64,000 nt of DNA from contig JAFMBM010000007.1 in assembly GCA_017858515.1 (NCBI GenBank), positions 1 through 64,000 on the forward strand, given 5' to 3'. Below the pieces are notes generated by a model, which made no database searches, was not told the DNA's origin, and worked only from the letters and a program-made list of their open reading frames with translations. The position numbers and the translations under genes were made by a program. The first letter of the stretch is position 1. Each line of letters starts with the position of its first letter. The DNA comes from Cryomorphaceae bacterium (GTDB taxonomy: Bacteria; Bacteroidota; Bacteroidia; Flavobacteriales; Schleiferiaceae). Shown here piece after piece: positions 54,435 through 64,000 of this stretch.

Positions 54435-54734
54435 ATGGAAAAGAAAAGAGTAATCGTAGATTACAAAAACATCACTGAGGACTTATTAAAACTCCTCACA
54501 GATACCTATCCTTATGGATATGAAGATTTTGTGGTGAGATTTAAAAACGCCAAGGGAGAGAATGTTCAATCCATTCCTCTCGAAACCGACGACACCAAGT
54601 ATTTGGTAAAAGTTGGAATTGAATTGGACAAAGTGGTTGAGGCTTTCCTCGACGACGATGACGATGGCGATGACGATAGCGGAGAGAAAGATTTAGATGT
54701 TTCAGATTCAGAGGTAGACGATTCAGACGATTAG
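54435..54734 (+). CDS. Small acidic protein following the polyamine pair
   Basis: This 99-residue cytoplasmic protein has a compact N-terminal part (VIVDYKNITEDLLKLLTDTY ... YLVKVGIELDKVVEAF) and a C-terminal tail that is almost all Asp, Glu and Ser (about 73-99). Similar proteins occur in Bacteroidota genomes and are often mislabelled as DNA primase; no primase motif is present. It is 17 bases after the DHS-like gene. A strongly acidic tail beside polyamine genes might bind cationic polyamines, but that is only a guess. Confidence 0.65.
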   Translation: MEKKRVIVDYKNITEDLLKLLTDTYPYGYEDFVVRFKNAKGENVQSIPLETDDTKYLVKVGIELDKVVEAFLDDDDDGDDDSGEKDLDVSDSEVDDSDD

Positions 54735-54767
54735 CATTGTCTTTGTCTGCCTAGCACCAAATTCAAC

Positions 54768-54805
54768 AAAAAAGAAAACCCCAAAACTGGGGTTTTCTTT
54801 TTTTT
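54768..54805. terminator. Bidirectional terminator between the acidic-protein gene and the GNAT gene
   Basis: Stem AGAAAACCCC / GGGGTTTTCT (54773-54782 and 54789-54798), a 6-base loop, A-rich left flank and T run on the right. It serves the plus-strand unit, and its right end touches the stop of the convergent gene. Confidence 0.88.
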
Positions 54806-55253
54806 AGATGTAATACTTTACATTGAGCCATTCTGTTTCGAATTCGGCCCCCATTTTTTTGTAGAACTCAATGGCATCTCTATTCCAATCGAGCACTTGC
54901 CACATGGCATAGGCTTGCTTATTCTCTCTTGCATAGGCAATCACTCTTTCTAATAAAGCCTTACCAATTCCCTTTCCCCTATGCTCCTGCGCAACCACAA
55001 GGTCTTCTAAAAAGCTACATTCTCCTTTCCAAGTAGAAAAACGAGTATAACAAATCGCCATTCCCACACATTCAGAATGGAGGATCGCCACCCATCCGTA
55101 ACAAATCTTCTTTTCAAAAAGACATTCAGTTAAATCCACTTCCGAGATAATCACCGCCTCAGGCTCTCTTTCAAAAACAGCCAACTCCTTTATCAAGCGC
55201 AACAAAGCCACTTCATCTCCCCTTTCGATGGGACGATATTCTATTCCTTCCAT
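54804..55253 (-). CDS. GNAT N-acetyltransferase resembling spermidine/spermine acetyltransferase
   Basis: This 149-residue GNAT-fold enzyme uses acetyl-CoA. Motif A is VVAQEHRGKGIGKALLE. The N-terminal block LLRLIKELAVFEREPE, the middle FSTWKGECSFLEDLVV and the late LDWNRDAIEFYKKMGAE follow the layout of eukaryotic SSAT (diamine acetyltransferase), including the RLIKELA and LED segments. It could acetylate polyamines or a related amine such as thialysine. Placement next to the arginine decarboxylase and DHS-like genes supports a polyamine substrate, although it is on the opposite strand. Confidence 0.8.
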   Translation of the reverse strand: MEGIEYRPIERGDEVALLRLIKELAVFEREPEAVIISEVDLTECLFEKKICYGWVAILHSECVGMAICYTRFSTWKGECSFLEDLVVAQEHRGKGIGKALLERVIAYARENKQAYAMWQVLDWNRDAIEFYKKMGAEFETEWLNVKYYI

Positions 55254-55421
55254 ATAAAAGTCGATTGGTTTCCATTAAACAATACAGAAAAACGTCTGCA
55301 ATCCTACTAAGAAAAAAGCATCCACGAGAAAATATTGAATTTAATTAAAGAAATTGAGCAAACTGATAGTGTAAAAGGGTTGATTTTTTCGATATTTGGA
55401 AAATATCCAAACCCCCTATAA

Positions 55422-56441
55422 ATGAAACTGCCCTTAACACTTGGTGAATTCATCATTGAAAATCAACGCGACTTCCCCTATGCTTCAGGTGAACTTTCTC
55501 AACTACTTAGTTCCTTGCGTATTGCCGCTAAGGTTGTAAATCGAGAAATCAACAAAGCGGGATTAGCAGACATTAGAGGAGCGGCCGGGAACGATAACGT
55601 TCAAGGAGAAGCACAACAGAAATTAGACGTTTTTGCAAATGATATTTTCATTCGTTCTTTAAGAGCGCGCGGAGAAGTTTGTGGTGTTGGCTCTGAAGAA
55701 GAAGAAGACTTTATCTCTTTCAACGACCCCATTCATAATACGTCGAAATACGTAGTGCTAATAGATCCTTTGGATGGATCCTCGAATATTGATGTCAACG
55801 TTTCGGTTGGAACCATTTTTAGTATTTACCGAAGAGTTTCAGACCCAGGCACTCCTGTACAGATGCGTGATTTTTTACAGTCTGGAAGCGAGCAGGTTGC
55901 ATCAGGATATATTGTTTATGGCTCAAGTACCATGCTCGTTTACACAACTGGCAGAGGGGTGAATGGATTTACATTCGACCCAGGAATTGGAAGCTTTTAT
56001 CTTTCTCACCCGAATCTCACCATTCCTAGAAGAGGGAAAATATATTCGATAAACGAAGGCAACTATGTACATTTTCCTGAAGGGGTAAAGAAGTACATCA
56101 AGTTCTGTCAAGAGTTTAATCCAGAATCTGATCGACCTTACTCTTCCCGTTATATTGGTTCATTAGTATCCGACTTTCACAGAAATATGTTGAAGGGTGG
56201 AATTTATATCTACCCTAAAGGAACTACAGCACCCAATGGCAAACTTCGTCTGTTGTACGAATGCAATCCTTTGGCATTTATTGCCGAACAAGCGGGCGGA
56301 AAGGCTTCAGATGGCTATGGAAGAATTATGGAAATAGTACCGACGGATCTTCATCAAAGAGTGCCCTATTTCATTGGTTCCATTGAAATGGTAGAGGAAG
56401 CCGAAAGATTTATGAAACAGTACGCAGATCTAGTCTCTTAA
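55422..56441 (+). CDS. fbp: Fructose-1,6-bisphosphatase, class I
   Basis: This 339-residue gluconeogenic enzyme hydrolyses fructose 1,6-bisphosphate to fructose 6-phosphate. The metal and substrate motif [19 protein letters not shown] is intact. The N-terminal [10 protein letters not shown] and the late [19 protein letters not shown] blocks are class I signatures. It lies 52 bases before pyrG, which has its own promoter box. Start at ATG 55422; the leader is AT-rich with a small inverted repeat. Confidence 0.95.
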   Translation: MKLPLTLGEFIIENQRDFPYASGELSQLLSSLRIAAKVVNREINKAGLADIRGAAGNDNVQGEAQQKLDVFANDIFIRSLRARGEVCGVGSEEEEDFISFNDPIHNTSKYVVLIDPLDGSSNIDVNVSVGTIFSIYRRVSDPGTPVQMRDFLQSGSEQVASGYIVYGSSTMLVYTTGRGVNGFTFDPGIGSFYLSHPNLTIPRRGKIYSINEGNYVHFPEGVKKYIKFCQEFNPESDRPYSSRYIGSLVSDFHRNMLKGGIYIYPKGTTAPNGKLRLLYECNPLAFIAEQAGGKASDGYGRIMEIVPTDLHQRVPYFIGSIEMVEEAERFMKQYADLVS

Positions 56442-56466
56442 TTCAGAACTACCCTTTTTTAAATTG

Positions 56467-58110
<1,644 letters not shown>

Positions 58111-58116
58111 ACTATT

Positions 58117-59922
58117 GTGAAAAAAATGGATTTGAATACCATCATTGGTTTCGCCCTCATTGGCGTCATCCTTGTATGGTTTAGCTACACTCGTCCAGAA
58201 CCAGAATCCCTTGGTAACAATCCCGAGACAGAAATTGCCGCAGACAGTGTAAACTCAATGGTGAACAGTGAAGCGGAGAGCTTTGAGGAATTGGAAAGCA
58301 TAGATTCTGATGACTCTACTTTGTTTACCCAAAAGAATATTCAGAAATACGGTCTCTTTAACTCTGCTGTGCAAATAGAAGCTAAAGAAGATTTATTTAC
58401 TCTAGAAAACAGCAAAGTGCGCCTGATTATATCTAGCTACGGTGGTCAGCTAATTAAGGCGGAAGTAAAAGAATATCAAACCTATGATAGCCTACCACTA
58501 GAACTAATAAAATTGGCAAACAGCCAATGGAGTTACGAAATGCAAGCCGAACGTCTATATTCTACTAAGAATCTATTCTTTGTAGGAGAAAAGATAGGTA
58601 ACAAGCTAAGCCTCAGTGCACCACACTCATCTGGGAAAAGCCTTAAGATTCTCTATTCTCTAGAGGAAGATAGCTATGCATTGCATTTTGAAGTAAAAGC
58701 AGAAGGATTGGGTGTTACTCAATCGGGCTTCCAATGGGATATGGATGCCTTGCGCCAAGAATTGAACATTGAGGCAGAGAACCAACAAACTGGATTATAC
58801 TTCGCCAACGAAGAAAAGAATAAAGTCGACAACCTCTCGCTTACAAGTCAAGACAGCGAATTACACGAGGACCTGAAATGGATTGCCTTTAAGCAGCAAT
58901 TCTTTAGCTCAGTATTGGTTGCTAAAGACAAATTTTCCAAGGTAGAATTGGCTTCCATTCCTTTGGAATCTGAATCTAGCACCAAGCGTATGGGCGCTCG
59001 CATGAGCAGTTCGGATGGAGAGAATTTTGTGGTCGATTGGTACTTTGTTCCCAACAAATACAATACACTCAAGGAGTACGGCTACAATATGGATGAGCTT
59101 ATTCCAATGGGCTGGGGAATCTTTGGCTGGATCAATAGAGGCGTGGTGGTAAACATCTTTAAGTGGCTAGAAAGCTATGGGATGAACTATGGAATCATCA
59201 TCCTAATTATGGCATTTCTTATCAAATTAGTGCTCTTCCCTCTCACCTATAAGAGCTATTTGTCTATGGCTAAAATGCGTGTCTTAAAGCCTGAGATGGA
59301 TGAATTAAACGAAAAATTCAAAGACAAAGACGCGGTAAAAAAGCAGCAGGCACTAATGGAATTGTATCGAAAAGCAGGAGTAAATCCATTAGGTGGATGC
59401 GTTCCCGTATTACTTCAATTCCCCATACTAATTGCACTCTTCCGATTCTTCCCTTCATCTATTGAATTAAGACAGGAAGGCTTTCTTTGGGCAAACGACC
59501 TTTCGACCTACGACTCTATTTACAATTTGCCTTTTACTATACCATTCTACGGAGATCATGTAAGCTTGTTTACCCTATTAATGACCTTGTCAACCCTGTT
59601 GTACACCTACTTCAACAATCAAATGACTCCGCAGAACAATCAGTTCCCTCAGCTGAAATACATGATGTACCTAATGCCTGTGGTTTTCTTAGGTGTCTTT
59701 AATAATTATGCTTCCGGCCTTAGTTATTATTACTTCATTGCCAATATGTTAACTTTTGGACAACAGTTTGGAATTCGCTACTTTGTGAATGATGAGGCTA
59801 TTCATGCAAAGCTCCAAGAGAACAAAAAGAATCCAAAAAAACAAAGCAAGTTTCAGAAGAGACTCGAAGAAATTGCTCAAAATCAACAAGAGAGCGCAAA
59901 CCGTAAAACACGCAGACAATGA
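58117..59922 (+). CDS. yidC: Membrane protein insertase YidC
   Basis: This 601-residue inner-membrane insertase has an N-terminal transmembrane anchor (about 6-22), a large periplasmic beta-sandwich domain (about 85-330) and the conserved insertase core (about 350-560). The core includes LIKLVLFPLTYKSYLSMAKM, YRKAGVNPLGGCVPVLLQFP and a late YFNN-ending hairpin. A Lys-rich tail contains KNPKKQSKFQKR. GTG 58117 opens the frame; ATG 58126, three codons later, is an equally plausible start. It overlaps the next gene by ATGA. Confidence 0.95.
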   Translation: MKKMDLNTIIGFALIGVILVWFSYTRPEPESLGNNPETEIAADSVNSMVNSEAESFEELESIDSDDSTLFTQKNIQKYGLFNSAVQIEAKEDLFTLENSKVRLIISSYGGQLIKAEVKEYQTYDSLPLELIKLANSQWSYEMQAERLYSTKNLFFVGEKIGNKLSLSAPHSSGKSLKILYSLEEDSYALHFEVKAEGLGVTQSGFQWDMDALRQELNIEAENQQTGLYFANEEKNKVDNLSLTSQDSELHEDLKWIAFKQQFFSSVLVAKDKFSKVELASIPLESESSTKRMGARMSSSDGENFVVDWYFVPNKYNTLKEYGYNMDELIPMGWGIFGWINRGVVVNIFKWLESYGMNYGIIILIMAFLIKLVLFPLTYKSYLSMAKMRVLKPEMDELNEKFKDKDAVKKQQALMELYRKAGVNPLGGCVPVLLQFPILIALFRFFPSSIELRQEGFLWANDLSTYDSIYNLPFTIPFYGDHVSLFTLLMTLSTLLYTYFNNQMTPQNNQFPQLKYMMYLMPVVFLGVFNNYASGLSYYYFIANMLTFGQQFGIRYFVNDEAIHAKLQENKKNPKKQSKFQKRLEEIAQNQQESANRKTRRQ

Positions 59923-60383
59923 GACACTTACTTCTTCTTAGCCTAATCCTTACGCTATTTGGTTGTGGTACTAATAAGTATACCAGCCTACTAGATACAA
60001 CTAAAAATCAGGTGGAAGTGAGCTTAGATCGATCTCCTTGTTATGGAACTTGTCCTGTTTATTCTGTAAACTTCAACCTAAGTACAAAGGAGGCTACTTT
60101 TAAAGGATTAAAATTCACTCGGCTTTCGGGTGAACGAACATTTACTTTAACGAACGAAGAAGTATCGAGTATAATAGATGGATTAAAAAACTGTGAATAT
60201 CTTGGCCTCTCCGACAGCTATGACGGAGCTATCTCAGACATTCCCTCTTGCACCACCGCGCTTATTATAAATGGTGAAAAATTGAAAGGTGTATACAATC
60301 GCTATGATGGACCTGATGCCTTGATCATTTTTGAGACGCATTTAGACAATATTGTAATGACCCATCTCGGTTCAATTAAATAA
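59919..60383 (+). CDS. Lipoprotein with a DUF6438-like domain
   Basis: This 154-residue lipoprotein has the signal MRHLLLLSLILTLFG and then Cys16. The mature part has the motif LDRSPCYGTCPVYSVNFNLS and a later SCTTALIINGEK. The CYGTCPVY motif matches the DUF6438-type domain found in Bacteroidota lipoproteins. The function is unknown. It overlaps the yidC stop by 4 bases (ATGA), so the two are translationally coupled. Confidence 0.75.
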   Translation: MRHLLLLSLILTLFGCGTNKYTSLLDTTKNQVEVSLDRSPCYGTCPVYSVNFNLSTKEATFKGLKFTRLSGERTFTLTNEEVSSIIDGLKNCEYLGLSDSYDGAISDIPSCTTALIINGEKLKGVYNRYDGPDALIIFETHLDNIVMTHLGSIK

Positions 60384-60410
60384 AAGAAATGGGGCACCTA
60401 AGCGCCCCAT
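60381..60410 (-). terminator. Terminator for the minus-strand flavoprotein gene
   Basis: Stem ATGGGGC / GCCCCAT (60389-60395 and 60404-60410). Read on the minus strand it is followed by a T-rich stretch (TTCTTTTA), while the plus-strand side has no T run, so it suits the gene ending at 60450. Confidence 0.7.
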
Positions 60411-60449
60411 CTTCAAACCATGAATCGGAAAACCACAACCGAGTTCATG

Positions 60450-61649
60450 CTAAGGCAGGAAAGAATATCCATGCCTAGTTTTCCAGAGAAAGTATTTCTC
60501 GAATAAAACCTTGTTTACATCTCCCAAAAGATTTGGAATCATTACAGCAAATCCTCTTGGACGGAAAAGTTTATTGCCCAGAATAATTACTTCTTTGTTT
60601 CCTGCATCCATCACACAGATGGCTGGAATATCACCCCAAGATTTGGCCTTTAGTTTTCCTTTTCCCTTGTATACCCGAACAATATTCTCTGCTGCAATTT
60701 TAGCCGTCTCATCACTCGGATAACCTGTCTTGGGAGCAGAAAATGGAACCTTGCCAGCCTCAAAAGGCGGCTTAACATCTACCGCAATACCAGCGGCCCA
60801 AACATTCGGATAATCAGGGTGTCTATACGTATCGGCAACGGGTAAATAACCTGCTTTAGTTCCTCTTAGTGCAGGAGAATTTCGGATCATATCTACTCCT
60901 ATGAAAGGAGGCATCAACATGGTAAAATCAGAGGGAAGAATCTCTCCACTATCCAATTCTACCTCTTTCTCCCTTACCTCCTTAATGGCTGTTTCTTTGC
61001 GGAATTTAATGTTAAACATTTTAAGAAATCCTGTTAGCATTGTTTCTGCCCCAGTCATTCCATCAATTCCAAAATGACCGATATAGGTTTCTGGAGTTAC
61101 CCAAGTGAGCTCTACTTTCTTTCGAATTTTCTGACTTCTTAACCAAGCATCCATATTGAATAAGAACTCATACGCCGCTCCCATACAACCCGCATTCTGG
61201 GTGGCACCAATTACAATTGGACCAGGATTCTTCACAAAGGCGTCTAAGTGCTTGCGTATTCGCATGGCGCCTTCCGGTGTTCCTATATAAAAACCATGCT
61301 CTTTTAATCCAGGCACAGCATTAAAATCTACCTTCGGACCTGTTGCAACCACAAGGTGGTCGTATTCAAAATCTCCTTTACTGGTATTCACTAACTGTGC
61401 ATCTGGATCGACAGAAATAGCCTCAGCCATAACGAAGTTTACATTCTTCTTTCTAAAGATTTCATCTCGCCGAATGCTAATGTCTTTTACCTCTCTACGA
61501 TGAAATGGAACCCATATTAAAGAGGGTATGAAAAGAAAAACAGGAGATTTATCAATCACTGTCACTTCTACTTCTTTACCCAGCTTTCTCTTTAGTTCGA
61601 GGGCCGCGGTCATTCCCGCAAAGTTTCCTCCGATTACAATGGCTTTCAT
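60450..61649 (-). CDS. Sulfide:quinone-oxidoreductase-like flavoprotein
   Basis: This 399-residue FAD-dependent oxidoreductase of the two-dinucleotide-binding-domain type has the N-terminal motif MKAIVIGGNFAGMTAALEL, then YDHLVVATGPKVDFN. Two Cys residues could form the redox disulfide: one in NAGCMGAAYE and one in PAICVMDAG. FRPRGFAVMIPNLLGDVNKV near the end suits a membrane-associating C-terminus. It probably oxidises sulfide and reduces quinone, though NDH-2-like activity is possible. ATG 61649 is chosen because the TTG at 61670, which opens the longer frame, lies inside the -7 promoter box. Confidence 0.8.
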   Translation of the reverse strand: MKAIVIGGNFAGMTAALELKRKLGKEVEVTVIDKSPVFLFIPSLIWVPFHRREVKDISIRRDEIFRKKNVNFVMAEAISVDPDAQLVNTSKGDFEYDHLVVATGPKVDFNAVPGLKEHGFYIGTPEGAMRIRKHLDAFVKNPGPIVIGATQNAGCMGAAYEFLFNMDAWLRSQKIRKKVELTWVTPETYIGHFGIDGMTGAETMLTGFLKMFNIKFRKETAIKEVREKEVELDSGEILPSDFTMLMPPFIGVDMIRNSPALRGTKAGYLPVADTYRHPDYPNVWAAGIAVDVKPPFEAGKVPFSAPKTGYPSDETAKIAAENIVRVYKGKGKLKAKSWGDIPAICVMDAGNKEVIILGNKLFRPRGFAVMIPNLLGDVNKVLFEKYFLWKTRHGYSFLP

Positions 61650-61996
61650 GATTTTATGGCTTTGATTCAAAGGTAGAATCGCTTCATTTCCATGAGGATG
61701 ATGAATGTCACTTAGCTTTATGATTTTTTACAGCTTTTCAGGCGGATTGCAGCCTTCTGTGACTAATCAGGCCTTAACTCCTTCGGTTCGTTGGGGGCTA
61801 ATTAGATACTTCAATCCGTAAAAGATGATATCCCGCTAGCTTCTATCCTTCTTTTAAAATCAGGGATTGAGGCAGCAAGTTGAAAAGACTTCTATTTTTA
61901 TTTGGAAGTGCCCAAGAATAAGCTGCTTATATCTTCGTTGCAAAGTTTAATTTCATCGCCATATTATTGAGCGCCCTTCTTCCTAAACCTGATTTA
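61650..61996. other. Divergent intergenic region between the flavoprotein and alpha-2-macroglobulin genes
   Basis: About 347 bases with the minus-strand promoter box described separately. For the plus-strand gene only a near match (TATCTTCG, 61930-61937) at the -7 position is seen. No gene or RNA structure is evident. Confidence 0.5.
61668..61675 (-). promoter_or_regulatory. Bacteroidota -7 box for the flavoprotein gene
   Basis: On the minus strand the sequence is TACCTTTG, a perfect TAnnTTTG, 19 bases upstream of the ATG at 61649. It covers the TTG of the longer open frame, which supports the internal ATG. Confidence 0.55.
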
Positions 61997-64000
61997 ATGA
62001 ATCGTCTGCCTAGCCTTCCGTATTTCCTGTTACTCGTATTAATCCTAAGCTTATCGAGTTGCAAAGACTCCATGCAAAAACCTGAAATGGATCCTGCCTT
62101 TGGTGAGTTTATTTCGGCCTATACTTCTGGGGTTATTTCAAGCAAAGATGCCATTCTAATTCAATTGGCAAGTCCATATCAAGGAGAATTAAAAACATCC
62201 GAAGCCCTTCCTTCCAACCTATTGACATTCAAGCCTGAAATAGAAGGACAGCTATTTTGGTTAGACGATCGAAGTTTGAAATTCGTGCCTGCTGCACCTA
62301 TGCCTGCCAATGAGATCTACAATGCCAGTTTTAAACTATCGAAATTAGTTGAAACACCTTCGCACCTAGAAACCTTCCGATTTCAATTCCAAATTATCGA
62401 ACAAGGATTAAGCGTTTATACCAACGGATTAGAGGTTAAAGATCTTGCCGATCTCTCGCAAATGAAGCTAAGTGGATACATCCGCTTTTCAGACCAAATA
62501 GAATTAGAATCTATTTCAAAAGCATTTAAGGCAGAGCAAAACGGAAAGGAACTGAAAGTTAAAATTCAAAACTCCATCGACCGAAACTTTGAGTTCAGCA
62601 TAGACAATATCGAGCGCGGAGAAAAGAGGAGCCAGTTGTTATTGAGTTGGAATATTGGGCTGAATCCAAAAGATTTAAAGGGAAGTGAAACCTTCGACAT
62701 TCCTTCTATATCCGATTTTGAAGTCACCAAAGTTCAGGTAGAAAACGGGGCTGACCCTTTCGTGAAAATCTCTTTCTCAGATCCAATATTAGAAAGTAGT
62801 GTGGAAGGAATGATCTCGATTGAAGATACCGAAGAGCTAAAACATAGGGTTGAACTGAATTCTATCTTTATTTACCCTGGAACTCGCTTGCAGGGAGCCC
62901 GTCTGCTCACCATAAAAGGAGAAATCCAAAATATTGCGGGCAAGCCAATGGGTCAAGAATACTCTGAATCTCTGCTTTTTGAGATAGAAAAACCCAATGT
63001 ACGAATTGTAGGAGACAAAAATATCATCCCCACTCAAGACGAGGGCTTGTTATTTCCTTTCGAAGCGGTTTCACTAAAAGGAGTAGATGTTTATATAACG
63101 AAGGTTTTCTCCAATAACATCCTACAATACCTTCAAACCAACAGCAGCTATGATGATTCCTACTACCTCAACCGAGTTGGAAGACATATTTATCGCAAGC
63201 ATATCGATTTAAGAAAGGCCAATCCATCCAATCTATACACCTGGCAGCGCTACAACATCGACCTTTCTGAGATTATCCAAGCAGATCCTGGTGCATTTTA
63301 TGAAGTAGATATTCGATTTAGTAAGTCGGATGGGCTCTACAAATGTGATGAAACAGCGAATAATCAAACGACTTTGCAAGAAACCAACGAAGGTTGGATC
63401 AGCGACGGGGACTATTTTGTAGATGATTATTGGGATGGATATGAATACGATTGGGAGGAATACGAAAACCCATGCAATTCTGCTTATTACAGTCCATACA
63501 AGAACAGAGCTAAAAAAATGGTGATGGCCTCCAACCTAGGAGTTACAGCCAAAATGGGTAGTGATGACAAATTGATGGTAGCGGTTACCGATCTTCTCAC
63601 AGCAAAGTCGGTTTCAGGAGCAAGCGTGAAGGTGTATGACTTCCAGCAGCAACTTATAAAAGAAACTCAGACCAACAGTCAAGGCTTTGCCGAGGTGAAT
63701 TGCAATCGTGAGCCCTTTGTGGTTTTAGCCAGTTCGTCTCAAGGGAAAACCTATTTAAAAGTAAACGAAGGCAATGCGCTTTCGCTTTCCAAGTTTGAAG
63801 TTTCAGGTGGAAGAGTTCAAAAGGGAATTAAAGGATATATCTACGGCGAAAGAGGCGTATGGCGACCTGGAGACTCCTTGTACTTAAGTTTTATTTTAGA
63901 AGACGAGAAGAAGATCCTGCCGTCCAATCACCCCGTGAAGATGGAAATGCGCAATCCAATGGGTCAGTTGGTTTCCAGCATTGTGAAAACATCTAGCGTA
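61997..64000 (+). CDS. Alpha-2-macroglobulin family lipoprotein (partial, 3' end outside window)
   Basis: The frame is open from ATG 61997 through the right edge, 668 codons so far. The N-terminus is a lipoprotein signal (MNRLPSLPYFLLLVLILSLS, then Ser-Cys). The following modules fit the YfhM-like bacterial alpha-2-macroglobulin: MG-type domains and, near the right edge, the conserved KGYIYGERGVWRPGDSLYLS. Family members trap proteases in the periplasm and usually pair with penicillin-binding protein 1C. An Asp- and Tyr-rich loop lies near residues 470-495. It is divergent from the flavoprotein gene. The thioester region, if any, is outside the window. Confidence 0.9.
   Translation, partial: MNRLPSLPYFLLLVLILSLSSCKDSMQKPEMDPAFGEFISAYTSGVISSKDAILIQLASPYQGELKTSEALPSNLLTFKPEIEGQLFWLDDRSLKFVPAAPMPANEIYNASFKLSKLVETPSHLETFRFQFQIIEQGLSVYTNGLEVKDLADLSQMKLSGYIRFSDQIELESISKAFKAEQNGKELKVKIQNSIDRNFEFSIDNIERGEKRSQLLLSWNIGLNPKDLKGSETFDIPSISDFEVTKVQVENGADPFVKISFSDPILESSVEGMISIEDTEELKHRVELNSIFIYPGTRLQGARLLTIKGEIQNIAGKPMGQEYSESLLFEIEKPNVRIVGDKNIIPTQDEGLLFPFEAVSLKGVDVYITKVFSNNILQYLQTNSSYDDSYYLNRVGRHIYRKHIDLRKANPSNLYTWQRYNIDLSEIIQADPGAFYEVDIRFSKSDGLYKCDETANNQTTLQETNEGWISDGDYFVDDYWDGYEYDWEEYENPCNSAYYSPYKNRAKKMVMASNLGVTAKMGSDDKLMVAVTDLLTAKSVSGASVKVYDFQQQLIKETQTNSQGFAEVNCNREPFVVLASSSQGKTYLKVNEGNALSLSKFEVSGGRVQKGIKGYIYGERGVWRPGDSLYLSFILEDEKKILPSNHPVKMEMRNPMGQLVSSIVKTSSV

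Noticed and set aside
54435..54734. DNA primase, a label often given to similar proteins.
   Set aside because: The protein is 99 residues and lacks zinc-binding, TOPRIM and any other primase motif.

Overview
The window looks like a chromosomal segment of a Bacteroidota bacterium, probably a flavobacterial (Cryomorphaceae-like) lineage. The evidence is three secreted proteins with type IX secretion C-terminal sorting domains, Bacteroidota-type promoter boxes (TAnnTTTG) in several gaps, a DUF4293 protein, a Rho factor with a long disordered insert, a flavobacterial-type arginine decarboxylase, and weak Shine-Dalgarno signals with AT-rich leaders. The placement is inferred from gene content; no rRNA or tRNA gene was found.

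Layout. 1-2 kb: the tail of an RHS-repeat protein, gcvH, a VanZ-like protein and a TonB-like protein. 2.1-8.3 kb: a tightly coupled eight-gene operon encoding a flavoprotein, a methyltransferase, a type III polyketide synthase, a FabL-like enoyl reductase, a FabZ-like dehydratase, a FabF-like ketosynthase, an acyl carrier protein and a phosphopantetheinyl transferase. I read this as a private mini fatty-acid synthase that feeds a type III PKS, with tailoring to a methylated or oxidised alkyl-phenol, pyrone or quinone lipid. It is the most interesting system here. Two more TonB-domain proteins follow it.

9.9-16 kb: a giant type IX cargo protein with duplicated modules, then a beta-barrel gene broken by one in-frame stop and flanked by a degenerate direct repeat. 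16-21.2 kb: cysQ, then heme O synthase and accessory or small subunits of a heme-copper oxidase (two subunit III-like proteins, subunit IV, SCO, DUF420 and a small Cys-containing membrane protein), without subunits I and II. 21.3-31.7 kb: a TolC/MacA-like export pair, tsaB, an NHL/PKD type IX cargo protein, an MsbA-like ABC exporter, truA, a YfcE-like phosphodiesterase and DUF4293. 31.9-35 kb: rho and an MFS transporter.

35-49 kb is the accessory part: an orphan fragment resembling an alpha-2-macroglobulin C-terminus, a beta-barrel/lipoprotein pair, a lipoprotein, a relic of an Rpn-type nuclease, YdeI-like, EreA/Tiki-like and CAP-domain proteins, a four-lesion pseudogene of a beta-propeller sensor adenylate cyclase, a Kelch type IX cargo protein and an NlpC/P60 lipoprotein. 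49.5-55.3 kb: an M1 metallopeptidase, then a polyamine-looking island (arginine decarboxylase, deoxyhypusine-synthase-like enzyme, acidic small protein, SSAT-like acetyltransferase) with a paired palindrome in front. 55.4-64 kb: fbp, pyrG, yidC, a DUF6438-like lipoprotein, a sulfide:quinone-oxidoreductase-like flavoprotein, and the first two thirds of an alpha-2-macroglobulin lipoprotein that runs off the right edge.
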